DNA of 9,272 nucleotides from Chloroflexota bacterium (GCA_022574315.1 JACZSH010000056.1:1-9272); one strand, 5' to 3'; positions 1 to 5,620 are shown, numbered from the stretch's first letter. The notes: generated by a model not told the origin, from the sequence alone. Made by a program: numbers and translations.

Positions 1-654
1 CGCCTCTGGCATTGGGGCTGGCGTGAGGAGAAGTTCCAGGCCGGCGGCGGGTGGACGCTGGACGGCGGCGTGCATTTCGCCGATCAGTTCCGTTATCATC
101 TGGGGCCCATCAAGACCGTAAGCGCCGTCATGCGACGGTTCTTCCCCACGCGCTACCGTGACCGGGAGAACCTGGGCGATCCGGTCGAAGTCGACGTGGA
201 GGACGCCACCATCGCCAACCTGGAGTTCGAGAGCGGCGTCATCGGCCAGTGGGCGGAGAGCAACGTCGCCCCCGGCCATCCCATCGGCGCACGCGTGATC
301 TACGGCTCGGAGGGCTGCATCGACTTTGGCCAGGGCCTGAAGACGCGCGTTGAGGAGTTGACGCTGGACGAGCTGACCGCGCACCTGGACCCGAACGCCT
401 TTGAACGAAGGCTCGGGACTACCCTTCGATGTCGATTAGGTGGCCATAAGAAGATACTCAATCATTTTGGGGTAGAAAGTTTTAAGGGGCCTAATTTGGG
501 GGGTGGTCTTTCTTTTTTCAACAATAACGCTATCTATTCTCAGGTTCGGGAGTCCAGCAATTATATTAAAAACTTCATCACGAACAGCTTGTCTATCTTC
601 AGAAGCATGAAAATACTCAATATTAACTCCGCGGTCTATCATGTCATGTTTTAG
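1..654 (+). CDS. Gfo/Idh/MocA-family oxidoreductase, fragment (5' end outside window, 3' end replaced)
   Basis: The frame is open from base 1, so the start and the NAD(P)-binding Rossmann half lie outside the window. The visible part matches the C-terminal alpha/beta domain of sugar/inositol-type NAD(P)-dependent oxidoreductases. It has a Gly-rich GGGWTLDGGVHFADQFRYHLG segment near bases 40-105, where GGGxxxDxGxHxxD is the family signature and the His (73-75) and Asp (82-84) are candidate catalytic/substrate residues. A later strand reads ATIANLEFESGVIGQW, followed by GARVIYGSEGCIDFG (about 286-335), typical of the family. Family-like sequence ends around 400-411. From there to the stop at 652-654 the frame runs antisense through a DUF3800 gene and has no credible protein character, so the real gene is cut off. 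The GC-rich third codon positions also end there. Substrate cannot be told. The family is fairly sure; whether the break is biological or an assembly join is not. Confidence 0.7.
   Translation, partial: RLWHWGWREEKFQAGGGWTLDGGVHFADQFRYHLGPIKTVSAVMRRFFPTRYRDRENLGDPVEVDVEDATIANLEFESGVIGQWAESNVAPGHPIGARVIYGSEGCIDFGQGLKTRVEELTLDELTAHLDPNAFERRLGTTLRCRLGGHKKILNHFGVESFKGPNLGGGLSFFNNNAIYSQVRESSNYIKNFITNSLSIFRSMKILNINSAVYHVMF
411..447. other. Junction joining two truncated, convergent genes
   Basis: The GC-rich oxidoreductase sequence ends and a visibly A+T-richer segment begins within this short interval. The last family-like residues of the plus-strand oxidoreductase are near 400-411, and the last DUF3800-like residues on the minus strand are coded near 448-456. 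A small inverted repeat (CGAAGG at 406-411, CCTTCG at 423-428) sits on the join. No transposase, integrase or target-site duplication is visible. It may be a deletion or recombination scar, or an assembly chimera. Confidence 0.6.
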
Positions 655-786
655 CTTATAAAGTTCCAAGATACCCGGACAAATATTCGTACACATTACG
701 CTTGTAAGCACTATATATTTCGTGCCTGTTACGGAGAAGTCATAGTTTCCAGATACATCTACAAAAACATAGAGGTAATTCATCAT
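436..786 (-). CDS. DUF3800-like protein, C-terminally truncated
   Basis: This 116-residue frame starts with two Met codons (786 or 783). It matches the N-terminal half of DUF3800 proteins, an RNase H-like fold family often found in mobile or defence-associated settings and of unproven function. Visible signatures are a first beta strand ending in the acidic motif, here YVFVDVSGNYDF, then GTKYIVLTSV, a central EYFHASEDRQ segment, and IDSVIVEKRKT followed by FYPKMIEYLL. The usual motif is D-E-S-G; here it reads D-V-S-G at residues 10-13, losing one acidic residue. Family members are usually about 200-250 residues. This one stops three codons after YLL, exactly at the junction with the oxidoreductase fragment, so the second half with its further acidic residues is missing. 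Its low GC stands out from the neighbours. It is most likely a non-functional remnant, or a gene cut by an assembly join. Confidence 0.65.
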   Translation of the reverse strand: MMNYLYVFVDVSGNYDFSVTGTKYIVLTSVMCTNICPGILELYKLKHDMIDRGVNIEYFHASEDRQAVRDEVFNIIAGLPNLRIDSVIVEKRKTTPQIRPLKTFYPKMIEYLLMAT

Positions 787-831
787 AAACCCAAAACTCC
801 CACTAAAGGCTCTACTTTTCTAAAATGCACC

Positions 832-888
832 TTACTTCCCCCTCAGCCTCTTCAAAATAGCGTCCACGTAAACCCGCGCCAGGTTTTT
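832..888. repeat. 57-bp direct repeat, left copy (orphan 3' end of the small ORF)
   Basis: It matches 1500-1556 at 54 of 57 positions with a constant offset of 668 bp and no gaps. Read on the minus strand it encodes KNLARVYVDAILKRLRGK followed by a TAA stop. All three differences from the other copy are silent: TAA for TGA, AGG for AGA, GTT for GTC. Upstream of the repeat the frame has no start codon and meets a TGA just after hicA, so this copy is not a gene by itself. Together with the right copy it brackets the hicBA pair. Confidence 0.9.
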
Positions 889-927
889 TACCGGCGGAGA
901 ACGGGATTGTTCTTGAAGTCACTTCAC

Positions 928-1173
928 TTATCTGAATAACTCTTTAACCAGAGCCTGTCTATCCAGTTCCAGATAGGAAGTGACCTCGTTAACTATGCCG
1001 CTTAAGGTGCCGACCCGCAGCGGTTTGTGTCGGGGAATGGTGAGGTGGTGTTCAGTACCTTTCAGGGTGGAAGTAAGCCTCAGGTGACTGCCTGTCTGGC
1101 GGGTAGCTTTATAGCCGTATTTGCCCAGAAGATTGGCGAGTTCTTCGCCACCAACGTCTCTGGGCAGTTTCAC
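928..1173 (-). CDS. hicA: HicA-type mRNA interferase toxin
   Basis: This 81-residue protein has the size and dsRBD-like fold pattern of HicA (YcfA) toxins, which cleave mRNA when not held by HicB. The sequence shows the N-terminal LPRDVGGEELANLLGKYGY helix region. It then has TRQTGSHLRL with the catalytic His at residue 30 in the G-S-H motif, then HHLTIPRHKPLRVGTLSGIVNEV, the conserved central strand and helix. The start is GTG at 1173, overlapping the hicB stop by four bases (GTGA), which points to translational coupling with antitoxin made first. Nothing indicates inactivation. The orphan repeat copy begins about 40 bases past its stop. No separate promoter or terminator is visible. Confidence 0.88.
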   Translation of the reverse strand: MKLPRDVGGEELANLLGKYGYKATRQTGSHLRLTSTLKGTEHHLTIPRHKPLRVGTLSGIVNEVTSYLELDRQALVKELFR

Positions 1174-1379
1174 GCCGTAATTACCTCGTCTTTGACGATA
1201 TGAAGGCGTATCAGTGGAGGTTTCTCTTGCGTTTCAAAATGGCACTGGACAGCGTCCTGCACCATGCGCTTTAGCTCCTTAAAAGTGTCAGCCTCGGTGA
1301 AGATGTCTTCGCCTATGGCTCTAGCCTGGTAACCGCCCTCGGCGGCTTCCTCAACCAGGAAGATTATTTCTCTCTCCAT
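1170..1379 (-). CDS. hicB: Short HicB-like antitoxin
   Basis: This 69-residue protein matches the short HicB-like family by FLVEEAAEGGYQARAIGEDIFTEADTFKEL and DAVQCHF. These correspond to the partial RNase H-like fold that masks HicA. Longer HicB proteins carry a C-terminal HTH or ribbon-helix-helix DNA-binding domain; this one ends after the core domain (IRLHIVKDEVITA) and has none. Start ATG at 1379 is preceded by an AGGAG (1387-1391 on the complementary strand) at good spacing. It is first in a two-gene unit with hicA and overlaps it by four bases. Short proteins of this type are sometimes mislabelled as 2-oxoisovalerate dehydrogenase, which this cannot be at such a length. Confidence 0.85.
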   Translation of the reverse strand: MEREIIFLVEEAAEGGYQARAIGEDIFTEADTFKELKRMVQDAVQCHFETQEKPPLIRLHIVKDEVITA

Positions 1380-1395
1380 ATCTTATCTCCTGCAC

Positions 1396-1421
1396 GCAGG
1401 TTACAATCCCTTGTATCCTGC
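1396..1421. promoter_or_regulatory. 26-bp dyad upstream of hicB, candidate operator
   Basis: On the plus strand GCAGGTTACAA (1396-1406) and TTGTATCCTGC (1411-1421) form 11-bp inverted arms around TCCC, with one mismatched pair at the sixth position. The dyad sits five bases upstream of the hicB ribosome binding site. A third arm, CCTGC at 1389-1393, pairs with 1396-1400 as an overlapping smaller palindrome. Position and symmetry suggest an autoregulatory operator, although the short HicB here lacks an obvious DNA-binding domain. I could not place a convincing -35/-10 pair around it. Confidence 0.55.
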
Positions 1422-1499
1422 CTTTCCAGACACCACTAGTTTAGCACAGTTCTCTTGGAAATGGCACTTATGTGGGCTTAGGTTCGAGTCCTGTGCCGC

Positions 1500-1556
1500 T
1501 CACTTCCCCCTCAGTCTCTTCAAAATAGCGTCCACGTAGACCCGCGCCAGGTTTTT
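1500..1556. repeat. 57-bp direct repeat, right copy (3' end of the 46-codon ORF)
   Basis: This is the intact-gene copy of the repeat also found at 832-888. It covers the last 18 codons and stop of the minus-strand small ORF. Beyond 1556 the copies diverge at once. On the other side (below 1500) there is only scattered identity. It forms the right boundary of the segment holding hicBA. Confidence 0.9.
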
Positions 1557-1640
1557 GCCGTGCTTCGGTATCCGCGCCCGCTTTTTCCGTTGCTTCTGCT
1601 CGCGGCGCTCCTGCCGGGTCTTCATTTTCGGCTCGTTCAT
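1500..1640 (-). CDS. Small basic protein (46 aa), coupled to uvrB
   Basis: This short gene is read directly from the sequence: ATG at 1640-1638, stop TGA at 1502-1500. The product is very basic: it starts MNEPKMKTRQERREQKQRKK and ends VYVDAILKRLRGK. Its ATG overlaps the uvrB stop as ATGA, so translation is probably coupled to uvrB. Support for real coding comes from the second copy of its 3' end at 832-888: three substitutions in 57 bases, all silent in this frame, including a stop-for-stop change. I recognise no family. The charge suggests nucleic-acid or ribosome contact, but that is inference only. Confidence 0.6.
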   Translation of the reverse strand: MNEPKMKTRQERREQKQRKKRARIPKHGKNLARVYVDAILKRLRGK

Positions 1641-3625
1641 CGCGTCATCACCACGTCGTCGAATTCCCGCCGCAGCTCGATGATGCGGTCGCGCAGCAGG
1701 GCCGCCTTCTCAAACTCCAGGTTCCGGGCGGCGGTTTTCATCTGCGCCTGAAAGTCTTTCACCAGGCGCGCCACGTCCTCCCTGGTCGCCGGGGAGGCGG
1801 CGGAGTAAGGGGTGCGCCTCTCGGCCACCGCTTTCACCCGCTCGGTAATATCGCGGATGGCTTTGCTGATGCCCTGCGGGGTGATGCCGTGCTCTTTATT
1901 ATAGGCTTCCTGTATCTGGCGGCGGCGCTGCGTCTCCTCTATCGCCGCGGCCATGGAGCGGGTGGTGCTGTCCGCGTACATGACGACGTGCCCGTCAACG
2001 TGGCGGGCGGCGCGCCCCATGGTCTGAATCAAAGAGCCTTTCGTCCTCAGGTAGCCTTCCTTGTCAGCGTCCAGGATGGCCACCAGGCTTACTTCGGGCA
2101 GGTCGAGGCCTTCCCGCAGCAGGTTGATGCCCACCACCACGTCGTAGATGCCCAGCCGCAGGTCACGCAGTATCTCCACCCTCTCCAGGGTGTTAATCTC
2201 GGAATGCAGGTAGTGCGTCTTTACCCCCATCTCCAGCAGGTACTCCGCCAGCTCCTCGGCCATGCGCTTGGTCAGCGTGGTTACCAGGCAGCGGTCGCCT
2301 TTTTCCACCCGGCGCTTGACCTGGTCGAGGAGGTCGTCAATCTGTCCCTTAATCGGCTTTATCTCGACGGTCGGTTCCAGCAGTCCGGTGGGCCGCACCA
2401 GCTGCTCCACAATCTGCCGGCTCTGTGCCTGCTCGTATTCGGCGGGGGTGGCTGACGTGTAGATAACCTGGTTGAGGCGCTGGTTGAACTCGGTGAAGTC
2501 GAGCGGTCGGTTATCTATCGCCGAGGGCAGGCGAAAACCGTACTCCACCAGGGTCTCCTTGCGGGAGCGGTCTCCCTGGTACATGCCGCGTATCTGGGGC
2601 AGCGTCATGTGTGATTCGTCGACAAAGAGCAGGAAGTCCTTCGGGAAATAGTCCAGCAGCACCCAGGGCGGACTGCCCGGCGCCCGCCCGGACAGGTGGC
2701 GGGAGTAGTTTTCCACCGCGTTGCAGTACCCCGCCTCCCGGAGCATCTCCAGGTCGTAGTTGGTGCGCGCTTCCAGCCGGGCGGCTTCCAGCGCCTTACC
2801 CTGCTGCCTGAGTTCCGCCAGTCTTTCGACAAGCTCCTGCTCAATGCCCCGCAGGGCCGGTATCAGTTTATCGTGCGAGGTAACAAAATGCCGGGCGGGA
2901 TAGATATCCACCGATTCCATTTCGGCCAGTATTTCGCCGGTCAGGGGGTCAATCGAGACGATACGCTCGATATCATCGCCGAAGAACTCAATGCGCAGCC
3001 CCAGGTCCTCGTAAGCCGGCTGTATTTCCAGGGTATCCCCGCGTACCCGGAACTTCCCCCGGGTGAAATCCATGTCGTTGCGCTCGTACTGCATGTCGAT
3101 CAGGTGGCGGAGCAGTTTGCCGCGCTCCTGGCGGCCGCCTTTTTTCAGGCTCAGCACGAAGCTGCGGTACTCCTCCGGTTCACCCAGGCCGTAGATGCAG
3201 GACACGGAGGCGACGATGAGCACATCGCGTCGCTCGAAGAGGGCGCGGGTGGCGGCGTGCCGCAGCTTGTCAATCTCTTCGTTGATATCGATGTCCTTCT
3301 CAATGTAGGTATCGGTGCGCGGGATGTAGGCTTCCGGCTGGTAATAATCATAGTAGCTGACGAAGTACTCCACGGCGTTATTGGGGAAATAGTCCTTGAA
3401 CTCGCTGGAAAGCTGGGCGGCCAGGGTCTTGTTATGGCAGATGACCAGGGTAGGCCGCTGCATCCGCTCGATAACGTTGGCCATGGTGAAGGTCTTGCCG
3501 CTGCCGGTAACCCCCAGCAGTGTCTGCTGCCTGAAACCCTGGTTCAGTCCCTCCACCAGCCTGTCTACCGCCTGGGGCTGGTCTCCGGTCATCTTGAAAT
3601 CGGAAACTATTTCAAAGTCTGGCAT
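1637..3625 (-). CDS. uvrB: UvrABC system protein B (excision repair)
   Basis: UvrB is the damage-verifying ATPase of nucleotide excision repair: it is loaded by UvrA, and UvrC then incises. With the start at 3625 the protein has 662 residues, normal for the family. Motifs in order are Walker A GVTGSGKT (38-45), the damage-probing beta-hairpin beginning YYDYYQPEAYIPRTDTY (about 91-108), the Walker B-type DESH (336-339), VVGINLLREGLDLPEV, motif VI QTMGRAAR (534-541), and a C-terminal UVR domain (about 619-654) that contacts UvrC. The frame extends upstream to a TTG at 3652, but that codon lies in the predicted -10 box. ATG at 3625 has GGAG (3633-3636) seven bases away and begins MPDFEIVSDF, a typical UvrB start. 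The gene overlaps the 46-codon ORF by four bases. I saw no clear LexA operator. No key residue is missing. Confidence 0.97.
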   Translation of the reverse strand: MPDFEIVSDFKMTGDQPQAVDRLVEGLNQGFRQQTLLGVTGSGKTFTMANVIERMQRPTLVICHNKTLAAQLSSEFKDYFPNNAVEYFVSYYDYYQPEAYIPRTDTYIEKDIDINEEIDKLRHAATRALFERRDVLIVASVSCIYGLGEPEEYRSFVLSLKKGGRQERGKLLRHLIDMQYERNDMDFTRGKFRVRGDTLEIQPAYEDLGLRIEFFGDDIERIVSIDPLTGEILAEMESVDIYPARHFVTSHDKLIPALRGIEQELVERLAELRQQGKALEAARLEARTNYDLEMLREAGYCNAVENYSRHLSGRAPGSPPWVLLDYFPKDFLLFVDESHMTLPQIRGMYQGDRSRKETLVEYGFRLPSAIDNRPLDFTEFNQRLNQVIYTSATPAEYEQAQSRQIVEQLVRPTGLLEPTVEIKPIKGQIDDLLDQVKRRVEKGDRCLVTTLTKRMAEELAEYLLEMGVKTHYLHSEINTLERVEILRDLRLGIYDVVVGINLLREGLDLPEVSLVAILDADKEGYLRTKGSLIQTMGRAARHVDGHVVMYADSTTRSMAAAIEETQRRRQIQEAYNKEHGITPQGISKAIRDITERVKAVAERRTPYSAASPATREDVARLVKDFQAQMKTAARNLEFEKAALLRDRIIELRREFDDVVMTR

Positions 3626-3651
3626 GGTACAACTCCGCTTTTTCTCCTCCA

Positions 3652-3680
3652 AGTATATCTTTTTGCCGGGCTGGCTTCAA
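3652..3680 (-). promoter_or_regulatory. Predicted uvrB promoter
   Basis: On the minus strand, TTGAAG (3680-3675) and TATACT (3657-3652) are separated by exactly 17 bp. Transcription would begin near 3645, giving a leader of about 20 nt that includes the ribosome binding site. This placement rules out the TTG codon at 3652 as start. The -35 match is 4 of 6 and the -10 match is 5 of 6. Confidence 0.6.
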
Positions 3681-3790
3681 TTGGAGATTTGTTGGTTAGA
3701 ATAAAAATATTTCACGGTTCTGGCCGCGTTGAGATGGCAAGGGGAAGGTCTATATTTCCGCCCGGGAGTAAGGAAAAGTGACCGGTGTTG

Positions 3791-3802
3791 TCCCGTCCGG
3801 GA
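3791..3802. promoter_or_regulatory. Perfect 5-2-5 palindrome abutting a -35 box
   Basis: TCCCG and CGGGA flank TC and end one base before the TTGACA at 3803. The position would suit an activator or repressor half-site pair. It is too short to exclude chance in GC-rich DNA. Confidence 0.25.
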
Positions 3803-3830
3803 TTGACAAATAAAAATGAGGCGGTATAAT
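3803..3830 (+). promoter_or_regulatory. Consensus sigma-70-type promoter
   Basis: TTGACA (3803-3808) and TATAAT (3825-3830) are both perfect, with a 16-bp spacer. The expected transcript start is near 3837, leaving about 130 nt of leader before the GTG at 3970. It drives the glutamate synthase-like gene. Confidence 0.85.
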
Positions 3831-3835
3831 GAGTG

Positions 3836-3887
3836 CGGCAACCGTTTGCCGTATTCTGCCGGGCACCTGCCGCGAGTACCCGGGCAG
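3836..3887 (+). promoter_or_regulatory. Structured leader: two adjacent hairpins
   Basis: Hairpin 1 pairs CGGCAA (3836-3841) with TTGCCG (3846-3851) over a CCGT loop. Hairpin 2 pairs CTGCC-GGG (3856-3863) with CCCGGGCAG (3879-3887), with one bulged G. A second CGGCAA at 3936-3941 could compete for TTGCCG, so two alternative folds are possible. No known riboswitch class is recognised. Confidence 0.35.
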
Positions 3888-3969
3888 CCAAGAGAGACCC
3901 CCCCGTCGTTGTGTTATAAGGTTGGTGCTGGCGAGCGGCAAAATAAAAATAAGAAAGGAAATCTAACCA

Positions 3970-5562
3970 GTGAACTTATCACGACCAAACGCCAATGATG
4001 CCACCCGGACGACAAATCGGTCCCGGAATGTGGTGCCCATGAGTGGCCTCTGCTCCCGGTGCCTTGATGACTGTACGGGAAACTGCGAGGTATTCAAAGC
4101 TTCTTTCCGGGGACGGGAGGTTATCTATCCGGGGCCATTCGGCGATATCACCGCCGGCGGTGATAAAAATTACCCGGTAGACTATTCTCATTTCAATATC
4201 CAGGGATATGCCCTGGGAGCCGAGGGCCTGCCCGCCGGTGTGGACGGTAACCCGGACACGGCTACCTTCCCTTCGGTAAATACCGAGACCGATTACGGCT
4301 GGGATATCAAAGTCAAGATGAAAATGCCGGTGTTTACCGGCGCGCTCGGTTCTACGGAGATAGCCCGTAAATACTGGGAACATTTTGCGGTTGGAGCGGC
4401 TATCAGCGGCGTGACCCTGGTCTGCGGTGAAAATGTCTGCGGTATTGACCCCCAGCTCGAACTCGATGCCAACGGTAAGATTACTCTGGCGCCGGATATG
4501 GACCGGCGTATTGATATTTACCGGCGTTATCACCAGGGATACGGTGAGATTCTCGTCCAGATGAACGTTGAGGATACCAGGCTGGGCGTGGCTGAGTACG
4601 TTAGCCGAAAACACGGCCTGGACACCATCGAACTCAAATGGGGCCAGGGCGCCAAGTGTATCGGCGGTGAGATAAAGGTGGACAGCCTGGAACGGGCGCT
4701 GGAACTCCAGAAGCGAGGCTATATCGTCACCCCCGACCCGTCCGACCCGATAAGCGTTATGGCTTTCAAGGACGGCTCTCTTAAGGAATTTGAACGCCAC
4801 AGCCGACTCGGCTTCATTGGCGAAGAAGGGTTTTACGCAGAAATAAAACGCTTGAGAGACCTTGGTTTTAAACGTATTACCCTGAAAACCGGTGCCTATG
4901 GTCTGCGTGAGCTTGCCATGGCCATTAAATGGGGCTCCAAAGCCAGGATTGACCTGCTCACCATTGACGGCGCTCCGGGCGGCACCGGCATGAGCCCCTG
5001 GCGGATGATGGAAGAGTGGGGTATGCCGAGCCTTTACCTGCATGCGGCGGCCTATGATTTCTGTAACAGGCTGGCGGAGAGAGGCGAGCGGGTACCGGAT
5101 ATCGCTTTTGCCGGTGGCTTCAGCAGCGAGGATGGAGTCTTCAAAGCCCTGGCACTCGGGGCTCCTTTCGTCCGGGCGGTGTGTATGGGGCGCGCCCTGA
5201 TGATTCCGGGCATGGTGGGCAAGAGTATTACCCAATGGCTGAAAGACGGAAAACTGCCGAAGAGTGTCGGCCAGTTCGGTGCCACGCCGGAAGAAATCTT
5301 CGTCAATTATGAAGACGTTAAGAATATCGTCGGTGCGGATGAAATGAAGAATATTCCTCTCGGCGCGGTTGGTATTTACAGCTACACGGAAAAACTGCGG
5401 GTGGGATTACAGCAGCTAATGGCCGGCGCCCGATGTTTCCGCCTGTCCGCCATTACCCGTGGTGAACTCATGTCATTGACCAGGGAATGCGCTGATGTGA
5501 CCGGTATACCTTACCTGATGGAGGCCGGCCGCGAGGAAGCCGAAAAAATATTGATGAGTTAG
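3970..5562 (+). CDS. Glutamate synthase-like FMN-binding protein, stand-alone, with N-terminal Cys cluster
   Basis: The 530-residue protein matches the FMN-binding (alpha/beta barrel) domain of the large glutamate synthase subunit, which makes glutamate from 2-oxoglutarate and an ammonia source. Visible landmarks are ELKWGQGAKCIGGEI (221-235, the GQGAKPGxGG-like strand), TIDGAPGGTGMSP (331-343, phosphate-binding loop) and AGGFSSEDGVFKALALGA (381-398, the second FMN phosphate site). The N-terminus carries C28-x2-C31-x3-C35-x3-C39, a plausible Fe-S or metal site. The C-x5-C-x4-C cluster that follows the barrel in canonical GltB is not seen; only CMGR (405-408) remains nearby. There is no glutaminase domain, and no gltD-like reductase lies beside it. 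The GTG start is supported by AAAGGA at 3954-3959; an ATG at 4039 (residue 24, just before the cluster) is an alternative. It is a monocistronic unit with its own promoter and terminator. The real amino donor and electron donor are unknown. Confidence 0.85.
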   Translation: MNLSRPNANDATRTTNRSRNVVPMSGLCSRCLDDCTGNCEVFKASFRGREVIYPGPFGDITAGGDKNYPVDYSHFNIQGYALGAEGLPAGVDGNPDTATFPSVNTETDYGWDIKVKMKMPVFTGALGSTEIARKYWEHFAVGAAISGVTLVCGENVCGIDPQLELDANGKITLAPDMDRRIDIYRRYHQGYGEILVQMNVEDTRLGVAEYVSRKHGLDTIELKWGQGAKCIGGEIKVDSLERALELQKRGYIVTPDPSDPISVMAFKDGSLKEFERHSRLGFIGEEGFYAEIKRLRDLGFKRITLKTGAYGLRELAMAIKWGSKARIDLLTIDGAPGGTGMSPWRMMEEWGMPSLYLHAAAYDFCNRLAERGERVPDIAFAGGFSSEDGVFKALALGAPFVRAVCMGRALMIPGMVGKSITQWLKDGKLPKSVGQFGATPEEIFVNYEDVKNIVGADEMKNIPLGAVGIYSYTEKLRVGLQQLMAGARCFRLSAITRGELMSLTRECADVTGIPYLMEAGREEAEKILMS

Positions 5563-5585
5563 GAATCACTGGCGGCGTTTAAGAG

Positions 5586-5620
5586 GCGGGCTCCAGTAAA
5601 ATGGGGCCCGCTTACTTTTA
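5586..5620 (+). terminator. Intrinsic terminator after the glutamate synthase-like gene
   Basis: GCGGGCTCC (5586-5594) pairs with GGGGCCCGC (5603-5611) through nine pairs including one G-T wobble. The loop is eight bases and a T-rich tail follows. The stop codon of the convergent GNAT gene lies in that tail, so the hairpin separates two converging transcripts. On the opposite strand the tail is weak. Confidence 0.75.

Larger units (their letters stand above)
3626..3969. other. 344-bp divergent intergenic region between uvrB and the glutamate synthase-like gene
   Basis: This stretch holds no convincing protein gene. It contains the minus-strand uvrB promoter (3652-3680), a spacer of about 110 bp without recognisable content, and a short palindrome (3791-3802). 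It also contains the plus-strand promoter (3803-3830) and a leader of about 130 nt with two hairpins, ending in the ribosome binding site at 3954-3959. Confidence 0.75.

Noticed and set aside
832..1556. CRISPR or insertion sequence as explanation for the direct repeats
   Set aside because: Only two copies exist, separated by two protein genes, with no terminal inverted repeats and no transposase.
1560..1751. Plus-strand 63-codon frame over the uvrB 3' end
   Set aside because: Antisense to uvrB and the coupled 46-codon gene, with Arg/Ser-rich noise-like composition.
3626..3760. LexA/SOS box in front of uvrB
   Set aside because: I looked for GAAC-N4-GTTC-like or CTGT-N8-ACAG-like operators and saw none.
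2696..3781. Long plus-strand open frame of 361 codons opposite uvrB
   Set aside because: It is antisense to a fully conserved uvrB, has no recognisable protein family, and arises from GC-biased codon positions.
3836..3969. A known riboswitch or T-box in the leader
   Set aside because: No recognisable conserved core of a known class was found; only the hairpins and the alternative pairing are reported.
3979..5235. Minus-strand open frame of 418 codons opposite the glutamate synthase-like gene
   Set aside because: The plus strand carries all family motifs, promoter, ribosome binding site and terminator; the antisense frame has none.
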